Shown here one piece after another: positions 35,772 through 46,156 of a DNA stretch of 64,000 nucleotides. The notes beneath the pieces were generated by a model, which worked only from the letters and a program-made list of their open reading frames with translations, ran no database searches and had not been told where the DNA came from. Position 1 is the first letter of the stretch. Every line of letters starts with the position of its first letter. The stretch is from Pseudomonadota bacterium. Its GTDB lineage: Bacteria; Pseudomonadota; Alphaproteobacteria; Reyranellales; Reyranellaceae. Location: NCBI GenBank assembly GCA_018240745.1, contig JAFEFF010000216.1:52259-116258 (forward strand). The letters are read 5' to 3'. The translations under genes were made by a program, and so were the position numbers.

Positions 35772-37458
35772 GGCGCAGCAGCTTGCCCGAATGCGTGTTG
35801 GTCGGCTGGCCATTGCGCATCGTGACCTTGCCGTTGACCAGAATATGGCGGTAGCCCTCGGCCCGCTGGATGCGGCGCCATTCGCCGCCCGGCAGGTCGT
35901 GGACGATCTCGTCGGGCAACACCTTCAAGCCATCGAAGTCGTAGACCACGATGTCGGCCGGCGCGCCCTTCTTCAGCACGCCGCGGCCGCGGAAGCCCGC
36001 GACCTCGGCCGGCAGCGCCGACAGCCGCCAGTGCGCCTCCTCGAGCGAGATCATGGCGTGCTCGCGCACCACCTTGCACAGCGTCTCGGTCGGATAGCGC
36101 CCGGCTGTCAGGAACTTGGTGTGGGCGCCGCCGTCGGACACGCCGAACAGGATATAGGGATCGTCGACCAGCTCCTTCAGGTATTCGATCCTGCCGTTGG
36201 GCGGCGCCGCAAAGAACTCGGTCTCGAGGTTTTCCTCGACCGCCATGTCGAGCATCACATCGACCGGATGCTTGCCCATCTTCTCGCCGGCATGGGCCAG
36301 CGTGTAGTCGAGCCATTTCCGGTTCTTCTCGAGCTTGGGACCGACGATCGCGATCTGCGGCAACGGGCCGGTCGCGGTGATCGGCAGCTTCTCGCGCAGC
36401 GCCGGCCGGCGCGCCGGATCGGCCAGCTTGGCCAGCCGCTCCTCGCGCGTGCCGGTGGTGGCGTCACACCAGGCCTGCACGTCGTCGAACAGGTTCCAGT
36501 TCTCGAAGGTGAAGGTGAAGCCCGCGTCGGTCGTCAGCCCCTGCCCGACCACGCGAATGCCGCGCTCGCGGCAGCTCTTCAGCCATTCCAGCAGGCGGCG
36601 ATGGATGTGCGGCCGGTCGTCGAAGGCCTGCACAACGTTCATCAGGATCGGCCGGCCGCTGAGCGTCGCCATCTCTTCGTAGAACAGGCGGTCGCGCGTG
36701 TTGTCGCCCGACACCAGCAGCATCTGCATGAAGCCGTCGTTGCGCTCGGCAAGCACCTTCGCGAACTCGCGGCAGGTATCGTCGTGCATCACGTCGGTCG
36801 GCATCGGCGAGCCGTCATGGTCGCGCTGCACCGCTGCCGGCCCGGTCGGCAGCATGCGCTGGGCCGACCAGCCGCAGGCGCCGGCATCCATCGCCTCGTG
36901 CAGGAGCCGCCGCAGCTCGGCGTGCTGCTGCTCCGTCGGCCGCTTGCCCGCCTTCGCGGCCTCGAAGCCCATCACCCAGATCAACAGCGGCGAGACCGGA
37001 ACGTAGGGCAGGATGTTGACCGCCTTGGGGGCGCGATCGACCGCGTCGAGGAATTCGGGAAACGTCACCCAGCTCCACGGCATGCCCTGCTGCATCGAGG
37101 CCATCGGGATCGCCTCGACGCGCGTCATGGTGAGCATCGCCCGCTCGCGCTCGGCCGGCCGCACCGGCGCGAAGCCGAAGCCGCAATTGCCGATCACCAC
37201 CGAGGTGATGCCGTGCCACGACGACAAGGTGCAGTACGGATCCCAGAAGAGCTGCGCGTCGTAGTGCGTATGCAGGTCGACGAAGCCCGGCGCCACGATC
37301 AGGCCGCCGGCATCGATCACCTCGTCGGCATCGTCGGCGCCCAACTGGCCGATCTCGGCGATCACGCCGTCCTTGATGCCGATGTCGCCGCGGAAGCGCG
37401 GCAGCCGACTGCCGTCGACGATCATGCCGCCGCGGATCACGCGGTCGAAGCGCGCCAT
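35761..37458 (-). CDS. N-acyl-D-amino-acid deacylase-type amidohydrolase
   Basis: A 565-residue metal-dependent hydrolase with APGFVDLHTHYDAQLFWDPY (metal ligands HTH at 63-65), IGNCGFGFAPVRP, and GVSDGGAHTKFLTAGRYPTE with the catalytic Asp/His. The domain order is that of D-aminoacylases (YP_ family; MIVDGS start, metal-bound TIM barrel, C-terminal LLVNGKVT beta piece). AGGAGG is 4 nt before ATG 37456-37458. Substrate is not assigned. Its upstream region is the patterned 37459-37820 stretch. Confidence 0.88.
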   Translation of the reverse strand: MARFDRVIRGGMIVDGSRLPRFRGDIGIKDGVIAEIGQLGADDADEVIDAGGLIVAPGFVDLHTHYDAQLFWDPYCTLSSWHGITSVVIGNCGFGFAPVRPAERERAMLTMTRVEAIPMASMQQGMPWSWVTFPEFLDAVDRAPKAVNILPYVPVSPLLIWVMGFEAAKAGKRPTEQQHAELRRLLHEAMDAGACGWSAQRMLPTGPAAVQRDHDGSPMPTDVMHDDTCREFAKVLAERNDGFMQMLLVSGDNTRDRLFYEEMATLSGRPILMNVVQAFDDRPHIHRRLLEWLKSCRERGIRVVGQGLTTDAGFTFTFENWNLFDDVQAWCDATTGTREERLAKLADPARRPALREKLPITATGPLPQIAIVGPKLEKNRKWLDYTLAHAGEKMGKHPVDVMLDMAVEENLETEFFAAPPNGRIEYLKELVDDPYILFGVSDGGAHTKFLTAGRYPTETLCKVVREHAMISLEEAHWRLSALPAEVAGFRGRGVLKKGAPADIVVYDFDGLKVLPDEIVHDLPGGEWRRIQRAEGYRHILVNGKVTMRNGQPTNTHSGKLLRHGT

Positions 37459-37820
37459 GGTTCCTCCTGTTTCACGAAGCGTGGGCAGGGCCCGCTTGCC
37501 TGTCAACGCAGCGCCCTCCCCACCGTCTTCTGCCGTTTTCGACCGTTTTCACCGTTTATTCCCGACTCTAAAACGGCTGGAGCGACAAAGCGTTGATCCG
37601 CCTTGCTTTTCCGTGCGTCGACGCGCACGGAAAACGGCCATAAACGGCCGAAAAACGGTGATCGAACAGCGGAACGTCACGACGCGGGACTCCTTCCTCA
37701 AGAAGGCCGAATCATACCCGCTCCCGCGTTGCACCACCTAATATGGGCAATGGCCTGCGATTCGAGCTGCGATTTGTCGAATGCTCGACGCGAGCCATTG
37801 CCCATAATGAGGCTCGCGGC
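37459..37820. promoter_or_regulatory. Divergent control region with phased repeats and palindromes
   Basis: 362 bp without a gene, between the amidohydrolase and the alpha/beta hydrolase. It holds four CCGTTTT-like units (37523, 37533, 37543, 37552) at 9-10 bp spacing, one AAAACGG at 37570, three AAAACGG-like units in inverse orientation (37631, 37641, 37652), an 11-bp perfect inverted repeat (37607-37617 / 37624-37634) between them, and a 13-bp inverted repeat TATGGGCAATGGC (37742-37754 / 37794-37806) in the hydrolase leader. No complete sigma-70 promoter was assigned. Confidence 0.7.
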
Positions 37821-38714
37821 ATGAAAACAATCCACACCCCCACACTCGAGATCGCCTACGAGGAGCACGGCCCCGCCGACGGCGCGCCGGTGATCCTGCT
37901 GCACGGCTTTCCCTACGATCCGCGCTGCTTCGACGAGGTGGCGCCGCCGCTCGCTGACGACGGCTGCCATGTGCTGGCGCCCTACATCCGAGGTTATGGA
38001 CCGACGCGCTTCCTCTCGGCCGCCACGCCGCGCTCCGGCGAGCAGGCCGCGTTCGGCAACGACCTGCTGCAGTTCATGGATGCGCTCGCGATCGAGCGCG
38101 CGACCCTGATGGGCTACGACTGGGGCGGACGCGCCGCCTGCGTGGTCTCGGCGCTGTGGCCCGAGCGGGTGCGCGGGCTGGTGAGCTGCACCGGCTACAA
38201 CATCCAGGACATCAGGGGTTCGGTGAAGCCGGCGGCGGCCGCACAGGAACACCGGCTCTGGTACCAGTACTACTTCAACACGCCGCGCGGCGAGGCCGGG
38301 CTGACCCGGAACCGGCGCGACATCTGCCGGCTGCTGTGGAAGCTGTGGTCGCCGCACTGGCAGTTCGACGACGCGACCTTCGAAGCGAGCGCCAGGTCGT
38401 TCGACAATCCCGACTTCGTGCCGGTGGTCATCCAGTCCTATCGCCATCGCTACGGCTACGCGGCCGGCGATCCGGCGCTGCTGGGCATCGAGGCGAAGCT
38501 GCAGGCCCAACCCGCGATCACCGTGCCGACCATAAACCTGCACGGCGACGCCGACGGGGTCGGGCCGGCCTCCGACCGCGACGGCGGGGCGGCCAAGTTC
38601 ACCGGCGGCTACGAACGGCGCATGATCGCCCGCGTCGGCCACAACGTGCCGCAGGAAGCGCCGAGGGAAACCGTCGCGGCGATTCGCGATATCTTGAAAG
38701 GAAGCCACTCATGA
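37821..38714 (+). CDS. Alpha/beta hydrolase (epoxide hydrolase/haloalkane dehalogenase-like)
   Basis: A 297-residue product with oxyanion-hole HGFPYD (28-33) and nucleophile elbow GYDWGG, so the nucleophile is Asp100 rather than Ser. The catalytic His is in VGHNVPQEAP near residue 277. Asp at the elbow is characteristic of epoxide hydrolases and haloalkane dehalogenases. There is a cap domain at about 135-215. The gene overlaps the next by 4 bp. Confidence 0.88.
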   Translation: MKTIHTPTLEIAYEEHGPADGAPVILLHGFPYDPRCFDEVAPPLADDGCHVLAPYIRGYGPTRFLSAATPRSGEQAAFGNDLLQFMDALAIERATLMGYDWGGRAACVVSALWPERVRGLVSCTGYNIQDIRGSVKPAAAAQEHRLWYQYYFNTPRGEAGLTRNRRDICRLLWKLWSPHWQFDDATFEASARSFDNPDFVPVVIQSYRHRYGYAAGDPALLGIEAKLQAQPAITVPTINLHGDADGVGPASDRDGGAAKFTGGYERRMIARVGHNVPQEAPRETVAAIRDILKGSHS

Positions 38715-39325
38715 AGATCGCCCTGATCGGCGCCACCGGCGGGATCGGCAGCCGCGTGCTCGACGAGGCGCTGCGGCGCGGCCACACCGTCACTGCGACC
38801 TCGCGCGATCCGGCCAACAAGCTCCCGGCCCGCACCGGCATGACGGCGAAGGCTGGCGACACCGCCGATGTCGCGGCGACGACCGCGCTGCTGAGGGGCC
38901 ACGATGCCGCAGTGGTCTCGGTGAAATGGAACGAAGCCGACATCCACCAGGTGCTCGACGCGATCCGCAAGTCCGGCGTCAAGCGCTGCCTGTTCGTGAT
39001 CGGCGCCGGTAGCCTGATCCGCAAGGACGGCCGCACCCACTTCGAGCACATGGCCGAGAAGGGCATCCAGCCGCCGACCTCCAAGCCCGCCGCGCTCGCC
39101 TTCGACGAGATGAAGAAGGCGACCGACCTCGACTGGACCGCCATCTCGCCCGCCGCCTCGATCCAGCCGGGCGATCGTACGGCCAAGTTCCGGCTCGGCC
39201 TCGATCACCTGGTCGAGGACGCCCGGGGCGAGAGCAGGATCAGCCGCGAAGACTTCGCCGTCGCCATCCTCGACGAGCTCGAAAAGCCCCGGCACGTTCG
39301 CCGGAGATTCACGGCCGCATATTAA
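38711..39325 (+). CDS. NAD(P)-binding protein, NmrA/atypical SDR family
   Basis: A 204-residue product starting MKIALIGATGGIGSRVLDEA, the glycine-rich dinucleotide motif GATGGIG (8-14). It has no YxxxK, and continues SVKWNEADIHQVLDAIRKSG, VKRCLFVIGAGSL and LDWTAISPAASIQPGDRT, the pattern of NmrA-like or biliverdin-reductase-like proteins. It overlaps the preceding hydrolase by 4 bp, so the two form an operon. Function is unknown. Confidence 0.85.
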   Translation: MKIALIGATGGIGSRVLDEALRRGHTVTATSRDPANKLPARTGMTAKAGDTADVAATTALLRGHDAAVVSVKWNEADIHQVLDAIRKSGVKRCLFVIGAGSLIRKDGRTHFEHMAEKGIQPPTSKPAALAFDEMKKATDLDWTAISPAASIQPGDRTAKFRLGLDHLVEDARGESRISREDFAVAILDELEKPRHVRRRFTAAY

Positions 39326-39373
39326 TTTTATGGCTCTGACGGGATTGAATTGGGGGACAGGAGGGACTATTAC

Positions 39374-39390
39374 TTTAGAATTATTCTAAA
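39374..39390. promoter_or_regulatory. Irr/ICE-type (Fur-family) palindrome upstream of katG
   Basis: TTTAGAATTATTCTAAA is a perfect 8-1-8 palindrome and matches the alphaproteobacterial ICE/Irr motif TTTAGAA-N3-TTCTAAA. It lies 14 bp before ATG 39405, just upstream of AGGAGGAG, so binding would block transcription or initiation. It also resembles PerR-type boxes. Confidence 0.7.
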
Positions 39391-39404
39391 TTTAGGAGGA
39401 GCAC

Positions 39405-41567
<2,163 letters not shown>

Positions 41568-41573
41568 TCTTCT

Positions 41574-41707
41574 GCCGGGGGCGCGCCACTCCGTGGCGCG
41601 TCATGCTCTTCGGACCGCGGAGCTCCAGTTCCGCTCATGAGCGGGCCTGGAGGCCCGCGGTCCATATGAGCATGAGAAGACGCGCCACGGAGTGGCGCGC
41701 CCCCGGC
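41574..41707. repeat. Large nested palindrome between katG and the Bug protein
   Basis: A 29-bp perfect inverted repeat (41574-41602 / 41679-41707, starting GCCGGGGGCGCGCCACTCCG) encloses TCATGCTC/GAGCATGA, GGACCGCGG/CCGCGGTCC (41612-41620 / 41655-41663) and a central CCGCTCATGAGCGG. The outer arm itself is a hairpin with the CGCCACTCCGTGGC core shared with 26567-26605. It sits between converging genes and may serve as a bidirectional terminator. Confidence 0.85.
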
Positions 41708-41713
41708 GAAAGA

Positions 41714-42667
41714 TCAATCGCCCTTCAGTCCCGCCGCCTTGATCAGGGCGCCCCACTTCTCGCGCTCGGTCTTCTCGAACGCGGCGAGCTGGTCGGGCGT
41801 GCCGCCGGCAGGCTCGAAGCCGAGGCTGAGCAGCTTCTGGCGCGATTCCGGCTCGGCCAACACCTTCATGATCTCCGTATTGAGCTTGTCGATGATCTCC
41901 TTCGGCGTACCACGGGGCGCGTAGAGGGCGGTCCACGGCGTCATTTCGAAGCCCTGGATGCCCTGCTCGGCCACCGACTTCACGCCCGGCATCAGCTCGC
42001 CCGACTTCAGCGTCGTGATGGCGATCGCCTTCAGCTTGCCGCTCTGCACATGGCCGCGCAGCGCGGTCGCGGTGTCGACGATGAGCTGCACCTGGCCGCC
42101 CATCACCTCGGTCATCGCCGTACCCGAGCCCTTGTAGGGCACGCCGAACAGCGGCGCACCGCTCTTTTCCTTGAAGAACTCGAACACCACGCGCGCCGAC
42201 GTGCTGGGCAGCGCCACGTTGATCTTGTCCGGCTCCGCCTTGGCCGCCGCGATCAGCTCCGGGATCGTGCCGGGCGCGACCGACGGATTGGCCGCGACCA
42301 CCATCGGCAGCATGCCGACGAGCACGACCGGCGCGAAGTCCTTCGCCGCGTCGTATCCGGTCGACGTGTAGAGGAACTCGTTCATGGTCTGCGTCGCGTT
42401 GGTGCCCATCAGCAGCGTGTAGCCGTCGGGCGCGGCATGGGCGACCGCCTCGGTGCCGATGTTGCCGCCGGCCCCCGGCCGGTTGTCGACCACGAACTGC
42501 TGGTTCAGCGCCTTGCTGAGCCGCTCGCCGAAGTAGCGCGCAGCCACGTCGGTCCCCTGGCCGGCCTGGTACGGCACGATCAGACGGACCGGCCGGGTCG
42601 GATAACTCTGCGCCGCGGCCGGCAAGGCCAGCAGCAGCGCGAACAACGCACAGACGACGCGTATCAC
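41714..42667 (-). CDS. Tripartite tricarboxylate transporter (Bug) binding protein
   Basis: A 317-residue periplasmic solute-binding protein with a signal peptide (about 1-19, ending AAAQ) and the Bug-family signatures YPTRPVRLIVPYQAGQGTD, DNRPGAGGNIGTEAVAHAAP and FGVPYKGSGTAMTEVMGGQV. No TctA/TctB membrane subunits are in the window. Bug proteins bind organic acids; the ligand is unknown. It precedes or accompanies the MaoC and ligase genes on the same strand. Confidence 0.93.
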   Translation of the reverse strand: MIRVVCALFALLLALPAAAQSYPTRPVRLIVPYQAGQGTDVAARYFGERLSKALNQQFVVDNRPGAGGNIGTEAVAHAAPDGYTLLMGTNATQTMNEFLYTSTGYDAAKDFAPVVLVGMLPMVVAANPSVAPGTIPELIAAAKAEPDKINVALPSTSARVVFEFFKEKSGAPLFGVPYKGSGTAMTEVMGGQVQLIVDTATALRGHVQSGKLKAIAITTLKSGELMPGVKSVAEQGIQGFEMTPWTALYAPRGTPKEIIDKLNTEIMKVLAEPESRQKLLSLGFEPAGGTPDQLAAFEKTEREKWGALIKAAGLKGD

Positions 42668-42694
42668 CGTTTCACTCCCTCGCTTGTTGTTCGA

Positions 42695-43837
42695 TTACCT
42701 GCCCTTGCTGGGCAATTCGACGATGCCGGTGCCGAGGATCGACAGCTCGTCGTCCTGTTGGCGGGCCTCCTGCTCGATCGCGACCAGGTGGCGGCCGTCC
42801 TCGACGTACTTCCGCGTCACCTTGCCCTTGATGAACAGGATGTCGCCCGCCGGATTGTGGCGGCGGATCTTGCAGGTTGCGTTGCGCAGGGTGCCGTCGT
42901 CTCCCATCCAGTTGGTCATGTGATGGGTCAGCCACGACGCGCGCTCGGGACCGTAGTCGTAGGCGCCCGGCGCGCCGACCTCGTGGGCGAACTCCTCCTC
43001 CCAATGCACGCGCTCGGGGCAGTCGGGGATGCCGAAGCGGTTCTTGATGCCGAGCCCGGGATGCGCGTCCTGCAGCTTCCAGGCGAGCTTGTTGGCGCGG
43101 ATGTAAAGGCCGCCCCAACCCTGGGCGTAGGCGATGAAGCCGGTCACGGTCATCGGACCCTTCACCATGGTCGGCAGCGCCTCGCCCTCCGTCACGTCCT
43201 CCCAGTAGCGCTTCTCGGCGCCGCGGATCTTCTCCTCGGCATAGAGCCTGGACGCCTCGGCCAGCTCCTGGTCGGTGTAGCGGCGCACCGGCTTCTGCCT
43301 GAGCTCCCTGTACTTGGTGCCCTTCTCGCGCGCGTGGTCGCGCTCGGTGCGGAAGCACCACGAGTCGGCGTCGGCGACGAGGTCGCCTTTCTGGTTGAAG
43401 AAATCGACGTGGTAGATCTGCTGCACCGCGCGGCCGGCGAACTTGGTCTCGTGAACGATCAGGTCCTTGAGCCAGGCCTCGGTGGTGATCTCGTCGTTGC
43501 GATGGACCGTCTCGTGCCAGTGCCAGTCCGAGCCCGACCACATGGCGTGGATGCCCGGCAGGCCGCCGACATAGCCGGAGACGATGCGGCTGGTCGCGAA
43601 CAGGAAGGACGGCAGCGCGATCACATCGCCGAACCTGGTCTTCTTCGCGTACTCCGGCACGCACCACAGCGGATTGTCGTCGCCGATGCCATGCGCGTAG
43701 TGGCGGATGTTGTCGCGCGTCGCCTCGTGGCACCACGGCTCGGCGGTCTGGCCGATCTTGACGCCGATGCGCCGGCGCAGGGCGTCGAGCCCCTCCTCGG
43801 TGATCTTGGGAAAGCTCCGTTCCATGGCGTCAGGCAT
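42695..43837 (-). CDS. MaoC-like double hot-dog dehydratase family protein
   Basis: A 380-residue product with two hot-dog halves: an N-terminal FAS1-type MaoC domain (about 15-150; HYAHGIGDDNPLWCVPEYAK, GSDWHWHETVHRNDEITTEA) and a second domain with ERVHWEEEFAHEVGAPGAYD and NPAGDILFIKGKV. MaoC proteins hydrate enoyl-CoA or related thioesters. ATG 43835-43837 lies inside AGGAG and overlaps the ligase stop by 8 bp; ATG 43823-43825 is an alternative. Conserved catalytic Asp/His residues were not verified. Confidence 0.8.
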   Translation of the reverse strand: MPDAMERSFPKITEEGLDALRRRIGVKIGQTAEPWCHEATRDNIRHYAHGIGDDNPLWCVPEYAKKTRFGDVIALPSFLFATSRIVSGYVGGLPGIHAMWSGSDWHWHETVHRNDEITTEAWLKDLIVHETKFAGRAVQQIYHVDFFNQKGDLVADADSWCFRTERDHAREKGTKYRELRQKPVRRYTDQELAEASRLYAEEKIRGAEKRYWEDVTEGEALPTMVKGPMTVTGFIAYAQGWGGLYIRANKLAWKLQDAHPGLGIKNRFGIPDCPERVHWEEEFAHEVGAPGAYDYGPERASWLTHHMTNWMGDDGTLRNATCKIRRHNPAGDILFIKGKVTRKYVEDGRHLVAIEQEARQQDDELSILGTGIVELPSKGR

Positions 43838-45332
43838 TCTCCTTCTCCCTTCCCCTTTCCAGGGTGCGCAGAATCTTGCGGTTGACCTTGCCGGCCGGTG
43901 TCTTGGGCAGCGCGGCCACGAATTCGACGATTCTCGGATATTCGTGCTGGCTGAGCCGCGCGCGCACGAGGTCCTGGATTTCCCTGGTGAAGCCGTCGTC
44001 ACCCTTGCGATCGGTCACGACGAACGCCTTGACCACCTGGCCGCGCAGCTTGTCGGGCACGCCGATCGCACCGACCTCGCGCACGTCGGGATGCTTCAGG
44101 ACGGCATCCTCGATCTCGATCGCGCTCATGGTCCAGCCGGCCGAGATGATGACGTCGTCGGCGCGGCCGCCATGGAAGAAATAGCCATCCTCGTCGATGC
44201 GGCCGAGATCCTTGGTCGCGATCCATCTGTCGCGGCGCCAGACCTTCATCTCGCCGGTGACGCCGGGCGGGCACGGCCTGCCCTCGCCGTCCTGCACCTC
44301 GACCCGGCCGCCCGGGATCGGCTTGCCGAGCGAGCCTGGCTTCACGATGAAATCGGATGCGCCGGGATAGCTCACCAGGATCACGCCGATCTCGGTGGTG
44401 CCGTACATGCTGCACATCGGCCGGCCGAAGGTGGCTTCGCAGAAGGCCGCCGTCTCGCTGTCGATCGGCTCGCCGGTGAAGGAGGTCTTCTCGAGGAAAT
44501 AGCGATGCTTCGAGGCCGCGCCCGAGACCCGCATCATCCGGTAGTGCGTGGCCGCGGCGGAGATGTTGGTGAAGCGATGCTCCTCCAGCGCCTGCAACAG
44601 GCGCGGCGCGTCGAACTTGCCGGCGTAGCAGCCGATCGTCAGGCCTATCGCCAATGGCGCGAGCGTGCCGTGCCACAGGCCGTGGCCCCAGGCGGGCGAG
44701 GACGGGCAGATGAAGCGGTCGCCGGGGCGCAGGCCGGTGCCGTAGAGCGCCGCCACCATTACCGTGACGATGGCGCGGTGCGTATGCTTCACCGCCTCGG
44801 GCAGCTCGCGCGTGGTGCCCGAGGTGTATTGGAAGATCGCGAGATCGTCGGCGCGCGTGTCGGGCTCGAAGGTCGCCGGGAAGGCGCTCAGGCCCGCCAG
44901 GAAAGCGTCGTCCTCGATCAGCAGCCTCGGCTTGCAGTCCTCGACGCGCAGCTTCACGCCGTCGGGCCCGAACAGCGTGAACAGCGGCACTGCGATGGCC
45001 CCCGCCTTCATCGCGCCGAACACCGCGGCATAGAAGGCGCGCGACGGCTCCAGCTTGATCGCCACGCGGTCGCCCGGGACGACACCCTTCGCCGCCAGCC
45101 AATGGGCGAAGCGCGCCGAGTCCTCGCTGATGCGGCGATAGCTCAGGAGTTCCTCGCCGCCGGCCGCCTTCACCACGATGACGGCCGTCTTCTCGCCGTC
45201 GACATGCCGGTCGATGCATTCGTGCGCGATGTTCAGCCGCTCGCGGTCGCCGTCGAACAGCTCCCACAGCCTGGCGCTCGCAAAGTTCGCCTGCGCGTCG
45301 GCATAGCTCGTGAAATCGGTGAGCTTCTTCAT
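43830..45332 (-). CDS. AMP-dependent acyl-CoA/acid-CoA ligase
   Basis: A 500-residue ANL-superfamily enzyme starting MKKLTDFTSYADAQANFASA, with the P-loop FQYTSGTTRELPEAVKHTHR, SMYGTTEIGVILVSYPG, hinge GRADDVIISAGWTMSAIEIE and catalytic Lys in KTPAGKVNRKIL. The loop reads SGTTRELPEAVK rather than the usual SGTTG-PKG, an unusual but recurring variant in one acyl-CoA synthetase clade. It is divergent from the iclR gene and probably forms an operon with MaoC. Confidence 0.9.
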   Translation of the reverse strand: MKKLTDFTSYADAQANFASARLWELFDGDRERLNIAHECIDRHVDGEKTAVIVVKAAGGEELLSYRRISEDSARFAHWLAAKGVVPGDRVAIKLEPSRAFYAAVFGAMKAGAIAVPLFTLFGPDGVKLRVEDCKPRLLIEDDAFLAGLSAFPATFEPDTRADDLAIFQYTSGTTRELPEAVKHTHRAIVTVMVAALYGTGLRPGDRFICPSSPAWGHGLWHGTLAPLAIGLTIGCYAGKFDAPRLLQALEEHRFTNISAAATHYRMMRVSGAASKHRYFLEKTSFTGEPIDSETAAFCEATFGRPMCSMYGTTEIGVILVSYPGASDFIVKPGSLGKPIPGGRVEVQDGEGRPCPPGVTGEMKVWRRDRWIATKDLGRIDEDGYFFHGGRADDVIISAGWTMSAIEIEDAVLKHPDVREVGAIGVPDKLRGQVVKAFVVTDRKGDDGFTREIQDLVRARLSQHEYPRIVEFVAALPKTPAGKVNRKILRTLERGREKENA

Positions 45333-45382
45333 CGCCGACCAAATTCGCGCCGGAATGGCGGCGTTGTACAGAAAAATCGATA

Positions 45383-45398
45383 GTTGTATATGGACAAC
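45383..45398. promoter_or_regulatory. Candidate IclR operator
   Basis: GTTGT-ATATGG-ACAAC, an inverted repeat 2 bp before the iclR start codon (45401), with TTGTACA 10 bp further upstream (45364-45370). It lies in the 68-bp divergent region shared with the acyl-CoA ligase gene, so an autoregulating IclR that also controls the ligase operon is plausible. Confidence 0.5.
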
Positions 45399-45400
45399 CA

Positions 45401-46156
45401 ATGACCACACGTGCCGTCCCTGCCGTCACCCGCGCCGTCGCCATCCTGCGCCTGCTGGGCAGCGCGAAAGCGCCGATGGGCATGAAGGCGATCGCGCAGG
45501 AGCTCGGCCTGGTGCCGAGCACGGCGCTGCACATCCTGCGGGCGCTGGTGGCCGAGGAGCTGGTGGCGGTCGATGCCGCCAAGCGGTACCGGCTGGGGCT
45601 CGGCACCTTGGCGCTGGCCAGGAGCGCGCTCGAACGGGCCGACTTCCCGAGCCTGGTCCAGCCGCACATCGACGGGCTGTCGCGCCGCTACCCGGTCACC
45701 GCCATCGGCGTCGAGCTGCCCAACCTCCGGCACATGATCGTGGTGGCGCTGTCGCAGACCCAGGCGCCGGTGCGCCTGCATGTCGATATCGGCAGCCGCT
45801 TCCCGACGATGATCTCCGCCACCGGCCGCTGCGTCGCCGCGTTCAGCCGCCATCCGCCGGAGGAGATCGAGCGGCGCTTCCGCGCGCTGCGCTGGAACAA
45901 CGCGCCGTCCTACGCCACCTGGCGCCGCGAGGTCGAGGCGACGCGCCGCCAGGGCTTCAGCATCGATCGCGGCAACTACATCGCCGGCGTCACCATCGTC
46001 GCCGTGCCGGTGCTCGACGCCTCGGGCGCGATCACCCGGACCATCGCCTCGGTCGGGATCTCGAGTCAGCTCGACCGGCCGACGGCGCTCGCGCTCGCCC
46101 ACGACATGCAGGCGGCCGCGCGCGCGGTCGGTCAGGGAACGGCGATCGCCCGCTGA
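45401..46156 (+). CDS. IclR family transcriptional regulator
   Basis: A 251-residue product with an N-terminal winged helix-turn-helix (about 5-65: AVTRAVAILRLLGSAKAPMG, MKAIAQELGLVPSTALHILR) and a GAF-like effector domain (about 80-250, including HVDIGSRFPTMISATGRCVA). IclR proteins sense aromatic or organic acids. It is divergent from the acyl-CoA ligase/MaoC operon, its likely target. Its last 25 bp overlap the converging GST gene. Confidence 0.93.
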   Translation: MTTRAVPAVTRAVAILRLLGSAKAPMGMKAIAQELGLVPSTALHILRALVAEELVAVDAAKRYRLGLGTLALARSALERADFPSLVQPHIDGLSRRYPVTAIGVELPNLRHMIVVALSQTQAPVRLHVDIGSRFPTMISATGRCVAAFSRHPPEEIERRFRALRWNNAPSYATWRREVEATRRQGFSIDRGNYIAGVTIVAVPVLDASGAITRTIASVGISSQLDRPTALALAHDMQAAARAVGQGTAIAR

